64,000 nt of DNA from HGM11368 sp051883455 (GCA_051883455.1 JBJETT010000008.1:1-64000), one strand, 5' to 3'. Positions 50,500 through 58,464 are shown, counted from the stretch's first letter. Notes: a model not told the origin generated them from the sequence alone. Numbers and translations: made by a program.

Positions 50500-51543
50500 C
50501 TATATCAACAGCGTTGCGTCGCCAAAGGAGAAAAATCTATACTTTTCTTGCACGGCGATTTCGTACGTTCTTAGAGTTTCTTCTTTGCCGATAAAGGCGC
50601 TAACTAGCATTATGAGGGTTGACTCGGGTAGGTGGAAGTTGGTTATTAATCCCTTCACCGTCTTAAAGCGATAGGACGGATAGATAAAGATATCTGTGTT
50701 GCCGCTGCACGCTTTGACGTAGCCGTCTTCGTCCGCAACGCTCTCCACCACTCTCACGCTGGTAGTGCCCACGCATATTACGCGCCTACCTTCTCTCACC
50801 GCATTGTTGATGAGGTCGGCATTAGCTTGGTCTATCTCGTAATACTCGCTATGCATCTTGTGTTCCAAGATATTGTCTACCTTGACGGGACGGAAAGTGC
50901 CGAGCCCCACGTGGAGCAATACTTTGGCAAACTGTACGCCCTTGGCTTTGAGTTCATCTATTAGTCTACCCGTAAAGTGAAGTCCCGCAGTCGGCGCGGC
51001 AGCCGAGCCTTGAACCTTGCTGTATACGGTTTGGTAACGGTCTTTGTCCTCTAGCCTCTTAGTGATATAAGGTGGCAGAGGCATATTGCCTATCTTGTCG
51101 AGCACGTCCTCGAATACGCCTTGCCACTCGAATTTTATCCTTCTTATTCCTTCTTCACCATAGCCGACAACTTCGCCTTGTAGCTCGTCACCAAAGTCAA
51201 GACGTGTGCCGATTTTCAATTTTTTGGCAGGTCTGGTTATGCACTCCCAATCGGTGTAGTTGAGTCTTTTGAGTAGCAAAACCTCGCAATTCTTTTCTTT
51301 GCTTGCTCCCTCGCTTTTGCGGCTGGCAAAGAGCCTTGCGGGTATAACTTTGGTTTCGTTGACGACGAGCAAATCTCCCTCGTGCAGATAGTCTACGAGG
51401 TCGTAGAAGTGCCTATGCTCTATACTGCCGTCCTCTTTATGATAGACGAGCATACGAGAGCTATCTCTCGGCTCGACGGGGGTCTGCGCTATCAGCTCTT
51501 TGGGCAGGTCGTAAAAAAAGTCGTGAGTCGATAGATTAGTCAT
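50500..51543 (-). CDS. queA: S-adenosylmethionine:tRNA ribosyltransferase-isomerase
   Basis: A 347-residue QueA that makes epoxyqueuosine from preQ1-tRNA. FFYDLPKELIAQTPVEPRDSSRMLV, VNETKVIPARLF, YQTVYSKVQGSAAAPTAGLHFT and GYVKACSGNTDIFIYPSYRFK are family motifs. The start overlaps the ruvB stop by eight bases (ATGACTAA). The genes run ruvB, queA, tgt in transcription order. Confidence 0.97.
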   Translation of the reverse strand: MTNLSTHDFFYDLPKELIAQTPVEPRDSSRMLVYHKEDGSIEHRHFYDLVDYLHEGDLLVVNETKVIPARLFASRKSEGASKEKNCEVLLLKRLNYTDWECITRPAKKLKIGTRLDFGDELQGEVVGYGEEGIRRIKFEWQGVFEDVLDKIGNMPLPPYITKRLEDKDRYQTVYSKVQGSAAAPTAGLHFTGRLIDELKAKGVQFAKVLLHVGLGTFRPVKVDNILEHKMHSEYYEIDQANADLINNAVREGRRVICVGTTSVRVVESVADEDGYVKACSGNTDIFIYPSYRFKTVKGLITNFHLPESTLIMLVSAFIGKEETLRTYEIAVQEKYRFFSFGDATLLI

Positions 51544-52597
51544 TGTTTACCTCGAAGAGTGACATTTGTCTTCCTTCGTCTTCCTTAGGCGGAATTAGAC
51601 CGAGATGACGATAAGCGTCGGCTAGACAAATTCTACCCCTAGGCGTGCGAGCAACAAATGCAATCTGCATAAGATAAGGCTCGTATACGTCCTCTATCGT
51701 TCCGCTATCCTCGCCAATGGACGCCGACAAGGTGTCGAGTCCCACGGGTCCACCGCCAAACTTGTTGATGATAGTATCGAGTATCTTCCTATCCACGTTG
51801 TCAAGACCGAGTTTATCTATCTCCATCTTAGATAATGCGTAATCGGCGACCTTTTTGTCCACTACTCCGTCGCCCATAATCTCGGCAAAGTCACGCACAC
51901 GCTTGAGTATGCGGTTGGCAATTCTCGGTGTTCCACGACTCCTGAGGGCGATTTCTCTTGCGCCGTCCTCGCTGATTTTGACTCCGAGCAGTTGAGCCGA
52001 CCTCTTGACGATATCGGCTAGTTGGTCGGGGGTGTAGAGCTCCAACCTACAGTTGACGCCAAACCTATCTCTAAGCGGTGAGGTTATCATACCCGCCTTG
52101 GTGGTCGCGCCTATGAGTGTAAACTTGTTGAGTGATATTCTTATACTCTTGGCAGAAGGTCCTTTGCCCACAACGAAGTCGAGCGCAAAGTCTTCCATTG
52201 CCGAATACAATACTTCTTCGATATTGCGGTTGAGACGATGAATTTCGTCTATAAAGAGCACGTCGTTCTTCTCGAGATTGGTGAGTATTGCCGCCAAATC
52301 TCCCGCCTTTTCGATAGCGGGTCCGCTGGTTATTCTTATTTGACTGCCCATTTCGTTGGCGATAATGTGCGCAAGCGTAGTTTTACCGAGTCCCGGAGGT
52401 CCGTATAGCAATACGTGGTCGAGGGCTTCGCCTCTGGCAAGAGCGGCTTTGATATAAATCTCGAGATTTTCTTTGACCTTGTCTTGTCCCACGTAGTCTT
52501 GCATGGTCTTAGGTCTAAGGGTGTTTTCCGCTTCCTTTTCGCCAAGTCCCGCTAGTGAGGACATAAATCTTTGGGTATCGTCTTGTTCAAAATCCAT
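51536..52597 (-). CDS. ruvB: Holliday junction branch migration helicase RuvB
   Basis: A 353-residue AAA+ motor. LRPKTMQDYVGQ opens the domain. The Walker A is LLYGPPGLGKTTLA, Walker B LFIDEIHR, sensor GATTKAGMITSPLRDRFG, and the C-terminal winged helix contains GLDTLSASIGEDSGTIEDVYEPYL. The ATG at 52597 has GGAG upstream and fits the family start; an in-frame extension to 52624 overlaps ruvA. Confidence 0.97.
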   Translation of the reverse strand: MDFEQDDTQRFMSSLAGLGEKEAENTLRPKTMQDYVGQDKVKENLEIYIKAALARGEALDHVLLYGPPGLGKTTLAHIIANEMGSQIRITSGPAIEKAGDLAAILTNLEKNDVLFIDEIHRLNRNIEEVLYSAMEDFALDFVVGKGPSAKSIRISLNKFTLIGATTKAGMITSPLRDRFGVNCRLELYTPDQLADIVKRSAQLLGVKISEDGAREIALRSRGTPRIANRILKRVRDFAEIMGDGVVDKKVADYALSKMEIDKLGLDNVDRKILDTIINKFGGGPVGLDTLSASIGEDSGTIEDVYEPYLMQIAFVARTPRGRICLADAYRHLGLIPPKEDEGRQMSLFEVNND

Positions 52598-52598
52598 A

Positions 52599-53198
52599 TT
52601 ACAAACTCCTAAATGCCAGCGCAATCACGCTCTCGAGGTCGTCGGCGTTGCCCCTTACCTTAGCCACGGCTTGCTCGGCTTGCGAGCGCGATATGCCGAA
52701 ACTCATCAAGGCTTCTACCGCATCGCGAGTGATTTCGTCGCCACTCGTAGCGACAGGCGTTGCGTTGGCACCCAATATACTCTCCAAAGCACCATCGGCG
52801 TTGAGCTTGCCTTGCAACTCGAGCACTATCCTCTCGGCAGTCTTTTTACCTACGCCCTTACTGCTTGCTATAGCCTTGACGTCGGCATTGACGATAGAGG
52901 CAACGAGCTGTCCCAGTTCTTGCCCCGACAAGATTTGTATGGCAAGCTTTGGACCTACGCCCGACACGGTGAGTAGGTTCTCAAACATTGCCTTTTCTTC
53001 TCGGCTATAGAAGCCAAAGAGTCGCAATGCGTCCTCTTGCACTTGTAGATAGGTGTATACCGTCACTTGTTGACCGATATTGCCTAGTTTGATTAGAGTT
53101 GAGGTCGACACCGCAATGTCGTAACCCACTCCGCCACACTCAACGACGAGCCTACCCTCGCCGCAATATATCACTTTTCCGCTGATAGAATAATACAT
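52599..53198 (-). CDS. ruvA: Holliday junction branch migration protein RuvA
   Basis: A 199-residue junction-binding protein with an OB-fold N-terminus (MYYSISGKVIYCGEGRLVVECGGVGYDI), two helix-hairpin-helix motifs (LLTVSGVGPKLAIQIL; IASSKGVGKKTAERIVLEL) and a C-terminal RuvB-binding UBA-like domain (about 150-199). No Shine-Dalgarno sequence precedes the ATG. A promoter reads TTGACT-17-TATGAT-6-ATG, so translation is probably leaderless. Repeats separate it from ruvC, its usual operon partner. Confidence 0.96.
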   Translation of the reverse strand: MYYSISGKVIYCGEGRLVVECGGVGYDIAVSTSTLIKLGNIGQQVTVYTYLQVQEDALRLFGFYSREEKAMFENLLTVSGVGPKLAIQILSGQELGQLVASIVNADVKAIASSKGVGKKTAERIVLELQGKLNADGALESILGANATPVATSGDEITRDAVEALMSFGISRSQAEQAVAKVRGNADDLESVIALAFRSL

Positions 53199-53204
53199 AA
53201 CTCA

Positions 53205-53233
53205 ATCATAATTTATTTATATAAAAAAGTCAA
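53205..53233 (-). promoter_or_regulatory. Leaderless-type promoter of ruvA
   Basis: TTGACT (53228-53233), 17 bases, TATGAT (53205-53210), six bases and ATG (53196-53198) on the minus strand. The -35 is shared with the 3' arm of the terminator at 53223-53253. Confidence 0.7.
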
Positions 53234-53253
53234 GTCTATGAGATAGGCTTGAC
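53223..53253 (-). terminator. Terminator whose stem contains the ruvA -35
   Basis: 11-bp stem GTCAAGCCTAT/ATAGACTTGAC with a three-base loop and TTTTTT on the minus strand. It would stop transcription arriving from ruvC and the repeats just before the ruvA promoter. Confidence 0.85.
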
Positions 53254-53394
53254 GTAAGTTTGAGATTGGCATCCTCACTTATTTTAGTTGCAACAACAAA
53301 AACTTGTGACGATAAAGAAATAAACCGCAAAGAAAAACTTTCCCACTTGCGAGAGAGTTTGTACCAATATAATCTAGGCATATAACGTTCCGCA

Positions 53395-53500
53395 TCACGC
53401 CATAGGTGCGAGTTAGGCGCGAAGACTGCGGCTTTTGTGTGGGGAGCGTACTTTGTACAACCCCGCAAGTTCGACACAGCATTGCGATTCATATCCGCTA
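53395..53500. repeat. Divergent relative of the 88-bp repeat
   Basis: It shares the 3' half layout: GGGGAGCGTAC with GTACAACCCC forming a local stem, then TTCGACACAGCATTGCGA, which matches CTCGACACAGTATTGCGA in copies A-C. The 5' half differs. Confidence 0.55.
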
Positions 53501-53572
53501 AATTTCAATCAAGTCTCATTTGACGGTGTAGATGCGAATTTATCCTTTTCCCCTTTGACTGCGTAGATGCGA

Positions 53573-53660
53573 GCAAGACAAGGAGAGTGAGGACGGCGTG
53601 AGGGAGCATACTAATGCGTATGTGACCGAACGCACCCACAAACTCGACACAGTATTGCGA
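53573..53660. repeat. 88-bp dispersed repeat, copy C
   Basis: The core matches copy A except one base. The arms TTTGACTGCGTAGATGCG (53554-53571) and AGTATATACACAGTCAAA (53661-53678) are complementary over most positions but differ in sequence from the arms of copies A and B. The right arm runs through the stop codon of ruvC. Confidence 0.85.
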
Positions 53661-53673
53661 AGTATATACACAG

Positions 53674-54165
53674 TCAAATAGAGAATAAGCCTCCAAGCCT
53701 ATTAGTCTGCGCGTGCGTCAACGCAATCGCCAACGCATCTGCCGCATCATCGGGCTTAGGTATTGCTTTGAGTCCCAAAAGGCGGGTTATCATAAACTGA
53801 ATTTGCTTTTTGTCGGCTTTGCCGTAGCCCGTGAGTGACTGCTTGATTTGGTTAGGGGTATATTCGAACATAGGAAGTCCGCTTTGCTTGCACGCTAATA
53901 GAATAACGCCTCTCGCCTCGGCTACCGTGATACCCGTGGTGATATTTTTGGTAAAAAATAGTTCTTCTATCGCCACTTGGTCGGGCTTGAAGGTTTCTAT
54001 CAACTCGCCCATACCCTTGTAGATAAGCTCCAATCTTTCGGGCAAGGATAGCTCTTTGGGAGTATTGATGACGCCACAGTCAACGGGACGATAGGCGCCC
54101 TTTTCGCTATCTATCACTCCGTAGCCCACTATGGCAAGTCCGGGGTCGATACCTAATATCCTCAT
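53674..54165 (-). CDS. ruvC: Crossover junction endodeoxyribonuclease RuvC
   Basis: A 163-residue Holliday junction resolvase. The acidic catalytic residues lie in LGIDPGLAIVGYG (D7), AIEELFFTKN (Glu) and KPDDAADALAIALTH (Asp pair). The ATG overlaps the proA stop by four bases. The last codons and the stop fall in the right arm of repeat copy C; the protein length is normal, so the gene seems intact. Confidence 0.96.
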   Translation of the reverse strand: MRILGIDPGLAIVGYGVIDSEKGAYRPVDCGVINTPKELSLPERLELIYKGMGELIETFKPDQVAIEELFFTKNITTGITVAEARGVILLACKQSGLPMFEYTPNQIKQSLTGYGKADKKQIQFMITRLLGLKAIPKPDDAADALAIALTHAQTNRLGGLFSI

Positions 54166-55400
54166 TGTCTGACTTGTCCTTGTCCTTTGATGATATACTT
54201 CTCGCTAGTGAGTTGCTCGAGTCCCAAAGGTCCTCTTGCGTGTAATTTTTGAGTAGAAATGCCTATCTCCGCGCCGAAGCCGAACTCAAAGCCGTCGGTA
54301 AAGCGAGTCGAAGCGTTGACGTACACGCAACCGCTGTCCACTTTCTTGGTAAACTTGTCGATATTAGCCTTATCAAAGGACATAATGCCGTCACTGTGCT
54401 TGGTGTTGTTGGCGTTGATGATTGCGATAGCCTCGTCCACGTTCTCCACTACTCTCACCGTCAATTCGTAGTCAAGATGCTCCTTCTTGTAGTCGTCCTC
54501 GGTGGCGGGGATTATGCCCTCGCCGTAGCGCATCGTGATAGGACAACCCACAATCTTGCAACCGCCCTTTTGCAACGCCTCAATCATAGACGGCAAAAAC
54601 TTGTCTGCTATACTCTTATGCACCAACAGTTGCTCCAAAGCGTTGCACACCGAAGGTCTTTGCATTTTGGCGTTGTATACCACCTTTTTGCTCATCTCTA
54701 GGTCGGCGCTCTCGTCCACGAAGATATGGCAGTTGCCTCCGGCGGATGCGATAACGGGGATAGAAGAATTGGCAAGCACGAACTTCTTGAGTCCGTCTCC
54801 GCCTCTAGGAATGATTACGTCCACGCTGTCGGCTTGCTCGAGAAGCTCTTGCGTGCCTTGTCTGGTCACGTCGTCGATAAAGCCGACTATATTAGGATTG
54901 AAACCACACTGAGCTATGCTATCGGACACGATTTTGTATAGTGTGCGGTTGCTGTTGACGGCTTCCTTTCCGCCACGCAAAACCACGCAGTTGCCCGACT
55001 TGATACACAAACCCGCCACGTCTATAGTCACGTTGGGGCGAGCCTCGTATATTACGCCCACTACGCCGAGCGGTGCTCTAACCTTGTCGATGACAAGTCC
55101 GTTAGGACGCTGGGAGGTAGCCACTACCGCGCCCACGGGGTCAGGTAGAGCCACTATTTGTCTTATACCCTCCGCCATAGCCTCGATGCGCGCGTCGTTG
55201 AGCCTAAGTCTGTCTTGCATAGCCTTGCCGAGATAATCGGCGCTATCTACGTCGGTGGCGTTGGCTGCGAGAATATCATCCTTATGCGCTACGATATTGT
55301 CCGCTATGGTTGTAAGTATTGAGTTTTTGACTGCCGTATCGGCTGCCGCCAAGTCGTAGCTGGCAAGTCTAGCCGAGAGGCAAATATCCTTTACAGACAT
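54162..55400 (-). CDS. proA: Glutamate-5-semialdehyde dehydrogenase
   Basis: A 412-residue NADPH-dependent gamma-glutamyl phosphate reductase of proline synthesis. EARPNVTIDVAGLCIKSGNCVVLRGGKEA binds the cofactor, and QRPSVCNALEQLLVH contains the catalytic Cys. SGCVYVNASTRFTDGFEFGFGAEIGIST is the conserved C-terminal motif. No proB lies in the window. Its place between yebC and ruvC is not the usual order; the start overlaps the yebC stop (TAATG). Confidence 0.97.
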   Translation of the reverse strand: MSVKDICLSARLASYDLAAADTAVKNSILTTIADNIVAHKDDILAANATDVDSADYLGKAMQDRLRLNDARIEAMAEGIRQIVALPDPVGAVVATSQRPNGLVIDKVRAPLGVVGVIYEARPNVTIDVAGLCIKSGNCVVLRGGKEAVNSNRTLYKIVSDSIAQCGFNPNIVGFIDDVTRQGTQELLEQADSVDVIIPRGGDGLKKFVLANSSIPVIASAGGNCHIFVDESADLEMSKKVVYNAKMQRPSVCNALEQLLVHKSIADKFLPSMIEALQKGGCKIVGCPITMRYGEGIIPATEDDYKKEHLDYELTVRVVENVDEAIAIINANNTKHSDGIMSFDKANIDKFTKKVDSGCVYVNASTRFTDGFEFGFGAEIGISTQKLHARGPLGLEQLTSEKYIIKGQGQVRQ

Positions 55401-56143
55401 TATTCTTCTTCGTCCTCTTCGTCCAATTCTGCGTTGTGATATACGTTTTGCACGTCGTCGTTGTCCTCGAGCATATCGAGAAGCTTGCGTACTTTGACTT
55501 GAGTTTCCTCATCAGGCGTAACGGTGTTGGATGGTATCATATCCACGTCGGCGGACAAAATGCTGAGATTTCCGTCCTTTTCGATGGCCTCTCTCACTTG
55601 TCCGAGCGTGGTATAGTCGGTATAAATCTCCACTACGTCCTCGTCTACCGTCACGTCGTCTGCGCCGCAGTCAAGGGCAAGCATCATAATCTCGTCCTCG
55701 TCTAGACCAGCTTTGTCTACCACGATTACGCCCTTTTTGTCAAACATATAGGACACGCAACCCGTAGTACCCATAGAACCGCCACACTTGTCAAATACGT
55801 GTCTTACGTCGCACGCGGTACGATTTTTGTTGTCGGTAAGCGTCTCGACGATGACGGCAACGCCGCCTGCAGCGTAGCCTTCGTAGATATTTTCTTCGTA
55901 ATTGATTGCGCCTAACTCACCGCTTGCCTTTTTGATACCTCTGACGATATTTTCATTAGGCATATTGTTGGCTTTGGCTTTGGCAATGACGTCTCTAAGT
56001 CTTGCGTTGCTATTAGGGTCTGGTCCGCCCGCCTTGACTGCAACGGCAAGCTCTCTACCTATCTTGGTAAAGATACTCGCACGCTTGGCGTCCGACTTAC
56101 CCTTCTTGTTTTTGATATTAGCCCACTTGCTATGTCCTGACAT
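55400..56143 (-). CDS. YebC/PmpR-family protein
   Basis: A 247-residue member of the TACO1/YebC family, linked to translation of stalling-prone sequences and earlier annotated as a transcription regulator. MSGHSKWANIKNKKGKSDAKRASIFTKIGREL is the invariant N-terminus. An acidic C-terminal extension (EDDDVQNV...DEEDEEE) is typical. GGAGG precedes the ATG. It sits upstream of ruvC as usual, except that proA intervenes. Confidence 0.96.
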   Translation of the reverse strand: MSGHSKWANIKNKKGKSDAKRASIFTKIGRELAVAVKAGGPDPNSNARLRDVIAKAKANNMPNENIVRGIKKASGELGAINYEENIYEGYAAGGVAVIVETLTDNKNRTACDVRHVFDKCGGSMGTTGCVSYMFDKKGVIVVDKAGLDEDEIMMLALDCGADDVTVDEDVVEIYTDYTTLGQVREAIEKDGNLSILSADVDMIPSNTVTPDEETQVKVRKLLDMLEDNDDVQNVYHNAELDEEDEEE

Positions 56144-56333
56144 AAAATCCTCCTACGTCAATGTAAATTTCTCTAAAAATATAATATTATATAGTCGTAC
56201 AAAAATCAAGTTTTTTGTAGACTTGCTTTCTACTTTCAATGCTTGCAATACTACGATTGTATTTTTATTTTCTATTATGCTTGCAATTTTATATTTGCAA
56301 TTTTCGCCGTATATCTACAACGCATGCTCTCGT

Positions 56334-57086
56334 TTAGCGATTGAACACCAGTTCAAATAACCCTACCGATAGACTTACGCCCGCATTGAGCGATTCCATA
56401 TCCCCTTTCATTGGCAAGGATATTATTTGGTCGGCTCTATCCCTCAAAGTCTCGCTTATTCCGTGCGCCTCGTTGCCTACGACCAAAGCCCACGGCTTAG
56501 CCTTATCGATTGACACGTCGAATATGCTCTTGCCGTTCATATCCAACACCAGCACTTGTTTGCCCACCAACAATTCGTCCACTCGCTCTCTCGTACAAGG
56601 TACGATATTGCACTTGAGCACGCCGCCCATTGACGACCTGACGACCTTGCCCGACAAGTGGTCGGCACAATCTATTGCAACCACGTCCTCGATACCGCAT
56701 GCCACACAGCTTCTAATTATCGTGCCCATATTGCCGGGGTCTGCCACGCCGTCCATAACCACGATATTACCACCGCCTATTGGGCTTGGCGTAGGTGCTT
56801 TGACTACGGCTAAAATTCCGCAAGGGGTCACCGTCTCCGACAAAGTAGCCATAACTTTGTCACCGACAAGCAATACTTGGCAGTCGTATTTGGCTATAAT
56901 TTCGCTAAATTGTTCGCTCTTGCTTTGCTCTACGACGAGGTATTTTACCTCTGCGCTACTAGGCAAATCCTTGACGATATTGCTCCCTTCCACGACAAAT
57001 AAACCCGATACGTATCGAGTTTTTTTGTCTTTTAGGCTCTTGATAGCCTTGATAGTCGGGTTGGTTGTCGAAGTGATGATATCCAT
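56334..57086 (-). CDS. TrmH/SpoU-family RNA 2'-O-methyltransferase
   Basis: A 250-residue SPOUT methyltransferase with an N-terminal substrate-binding domain (about 1-90; TNPTIKAIKSLKDKKTRYVSGLFVVEG). The knot motifs are DPGNMGTIIRSCVACGIEDVV, WALVVGNEAHGIS and SLNAGVSLSVGLFELV. The target nucleotide is unknown; the position after rplT is standard in Firmicutes. ATG 57086 matches the family start, and an in-frame TTG at 57113 is an alternative. No Shine-Dalgarno sequence is visible. Confidence 0.92.
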   Translation of the reverse strand: MDIITSTTNPTIKAIKSLKDKKTRYVSGLFVVEGSNIVKDLPSSAEVKYLVVEQSKSEQFSEIIAKYDCQVLLVGDKVMATLSETVTPCGILAVVKAPTPSPIGGGNIVVMDGVADPGNMGTIIRSCVACGIEDVVAIDCADHLSGKVVRSSMGGVLKCNIVPCTRERVDELLVGKQVLVLDMNGKSIFDVSIDKAKPWALVVGNEAHGISETLRDRADQIISLPMKGDMESLNAGVSLSVGLFELVFNR

Positions 57087-57110
57087 ATAATCGCTAAATA
57101 AACTTTTACT

Positions 57111-57176
57111 CAAAACGTTGAAGATGCGAGTATATTCGACTTAAGCAAAACGTTGAAGACACGACGTATATTCGAC
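57111..57176. repeat. Tandem 35-bp direct repeat upstream of the methyltransferase gene
   Basis: Two units (57111-57140 and 57146-57176) share CAAAACGTTGAAGA at the left and TATATTCGAC at the right, with small changes in the middle. They lie directly upstream of the TrmH/SpoU gene and could be operator sites. Confidence 0.7.
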
Positions 57177-57180
57177 GTTT

Positions 57181-57209
57181 TGAAATGGGCAACCTATTCG
57201 GTTGCCCAT
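57181..57209 (-). terminator. Hairpin terminator after rplT
   Basis: Perfect 10-bp stem ATGGGCAACC/GGTTGCCCAT with a five-base loop. The tail TTTCAAAACG is only weakly T-rich. Confidence 0.65.
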
Positions 57210-57225
57210 CAATACTCAAATAAAC

Positions 57226-57570
57226 TTACGCCTTAGCCTTTTCGCAAAGTGCGGTAAATGCTTGAGGGTCGTTGACTGCGATATCAGCCAAAACCTTACG
57301 GTTGAGGTTGACGCCAGCCTTCTTGAGTCCGTTCATAAATCTGCTGTAGCTGAGTCCGTTCATTCTTGCGGCTGCATTGATACGAGCAATCCACAATTGT
57401 CTGAAGTTGCGTTTCTTTTGCTTTCTTCCTACGAAAGCGTAGTTGCCGGATTTCATTACGGCTTGACGAGCCACACGATACAGCTTGGACTTTGCGCCAA
57501 AATAACCTTTGGCTTGCTTCATAATCTTTCTTCTTTTCTTTATAGCGTTGACGCCTCTTTTAATTCTCAT
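57226..57570 (-). CDS. rplT: 50S ribosomal protein L20
   Basis: A 114-residue L20, an assembly factor that often represses its own operon. MRIKRGVNAIKKRRKIMKQAKGY and RQLWIARINAAARMNGLSYSRFMNGL are invariant stretches. GGAGG precedes the ATG. Last gene of infC-rpmI-rplT. Confidence 0.98.
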   Translation of the reverse strand: MRIKRGVNAIKKRRKIMKQAKGYFGAKSKLYRVARQAVMKSGNYAFVGRKQKKRNFRQLWIARINAAARMNGLSYSRFMNGLKKAGVNLNRKVLADIAVNDPQAFTALCEKAKA

Positions 57571-57587
57571 ATTCTAGTCCTCCACTG

Positions 57588-57776
57588 TTAAATCAAACTC
57601 TTGATGGTCTTTTCTTGTGTCACAGACACGTAAGCGGTCTTTCTAAGACCACGTTTTCTCTTAGACGATTTTTTGCTAAGAATATGTCTTCTGTTCATCT
57701 TAGCTCTTTTAATTTTGCCGTTTCCTGTCAACTTAAAGCGCTTACCTGCGCCACTATGTGTTTTTTGTTTTGGCAT
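57588..57776 (-). CDS. rpmI: 50S ribosomal protein L35
   Basis: A 62-residue L35: MPKQKTHSGAGKRFKLTGNGKIKR, then NRRHILSKKSSKRKR. Full length for the family. It lies between infC and rplT. Confidence 0.98.
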   Translation of the reverse strand: MPKQKTHSGAGKRFKLTGNGKIKRAKMNRRHILSKKSSKRKRGLRKTAYVSVTQEKTIKSLI

Positions 57777-57807
57777 AGTTCGTTATCCTCCATAGGTATA
57801 TTTATAA

Positions 57808-58326
57808 TTATTTTTTTACGATTGGGTTGAGTATCATAGCTACGGTGCGACCTTCGAGCACAGGTCTTTTTTCCATAGTAGATACGTCTTTGAGAAGGTC
57901 GAAAAAGTCGTCCATAACTCCTACCGCTATCTCAGGACGGGTGATAAGTCTGCCCTTGAGTCTTATCGACGCCCTTACTCTGTCGCCACTTTCCAAAAAT
58001 TTGCGTGCGCTCTTGGCTTTGGTGTTGAGGTCGCCCACGTCGATAGACGCCGACAGCCACACTTCTTTCATCTCAACGATTTTTTCTTTTTGGGTCTTGC
58101 GATTTTCTTTCTCTCGCTTGGTAGTTTCGTATTTGTATTTGCCGTAGTCCATCAGTTTGCATACGGGCGGTTTGGCTGTCGGTGATATCAATACCAAATC
58201 GAGATTTTGCTCGTCCGCGATATTGTTGGCTTCAAAACTCGACATAATGCCGATTTGTTCTCCGTCAGCACCGAGAAGTCTGACTTCCTTTTCTCTGATT
58301 TGATTGTTAATCAATAATTCTTTGAT
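57808..58326 (-). CDS. infC: Translation initiation factor IF-3 (probable ATC start)
   Basis: A protein of about 172 residues. The N-domain has LLINNQIREKEVRLLGADGEQIGIM; the linker and C-domain have PVCKLMDYGKYKYE and GDRVRASIRLKGR. An open frame extends to a TTG at 58353, but a strong AGGGAGG lies inside that extension. Spacing from it points to ATC at 58324-58326 (eight bases) or ATT at 58330-58332 (two bases). IF-3 genes characteristically use AUU/AUC-type starts for autoregulation, so a non-canonical start is likely. Confidence 0.93.
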   Translation of the reverse strand: MKELLINNQIREKEVRLLGADGEQIGIMSSFEANNIADEQNLDLVLISPTAKPPVCKLMDYGKYKYETTKREKENRKTQKEKIVEMKEVWLSASIDVGDLNTKAKSARKFLESGDRVRASIRLKGRLITRPEIAVGVMDDFFDLLKDVSTMEKRPVLEGRTVAMILNPIVKK

Positions 58327-58458
58327 AAGAATTTCCTCCCTGCCCTTTGGCAATAAAATACGGGTGACAAAAACAATCTGTCACCCGAAAAATACCCTCG
58401 AATTATTAACCACAGCTGACCTATGTCGCCGGGTGAGTACCAGACTGCTTTGTTTTCC
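58327..58458 (-). promoter_or_regulatory. Attenuator leader of infC-rpmI-rplT (L20-leader type)
   Basis: A terminator stem pairs 58379-58387 with 58361-58369 (CGGGTGACA/TGTCACCCG) and is followed by TATTTTATT on the minus strand. An upstream TCACCCG (complement of 58430-58436) can pair with the same CGGGTGA, giving a mutually exclusive antiterminator. This fits the L20-responsive leaders of infC operons; the ligand is inferred. Confidence 0.75.
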
Positions 58459-58464
58459 TCGTAT

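Larger units (their letters stand above)
53199..53673. other. Repeat-rich gap between ruvC and ruvA
   Basis: These 475 bases hold the ruvA promoter and terminator, a divergent relative of the 88-bp repeat (about 53395-53500) and 88-bp copy C. No gene was recognised. The gap splits the normally contiguous ruvC-ruvA-ruvB unit. Confidence 0.8.
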
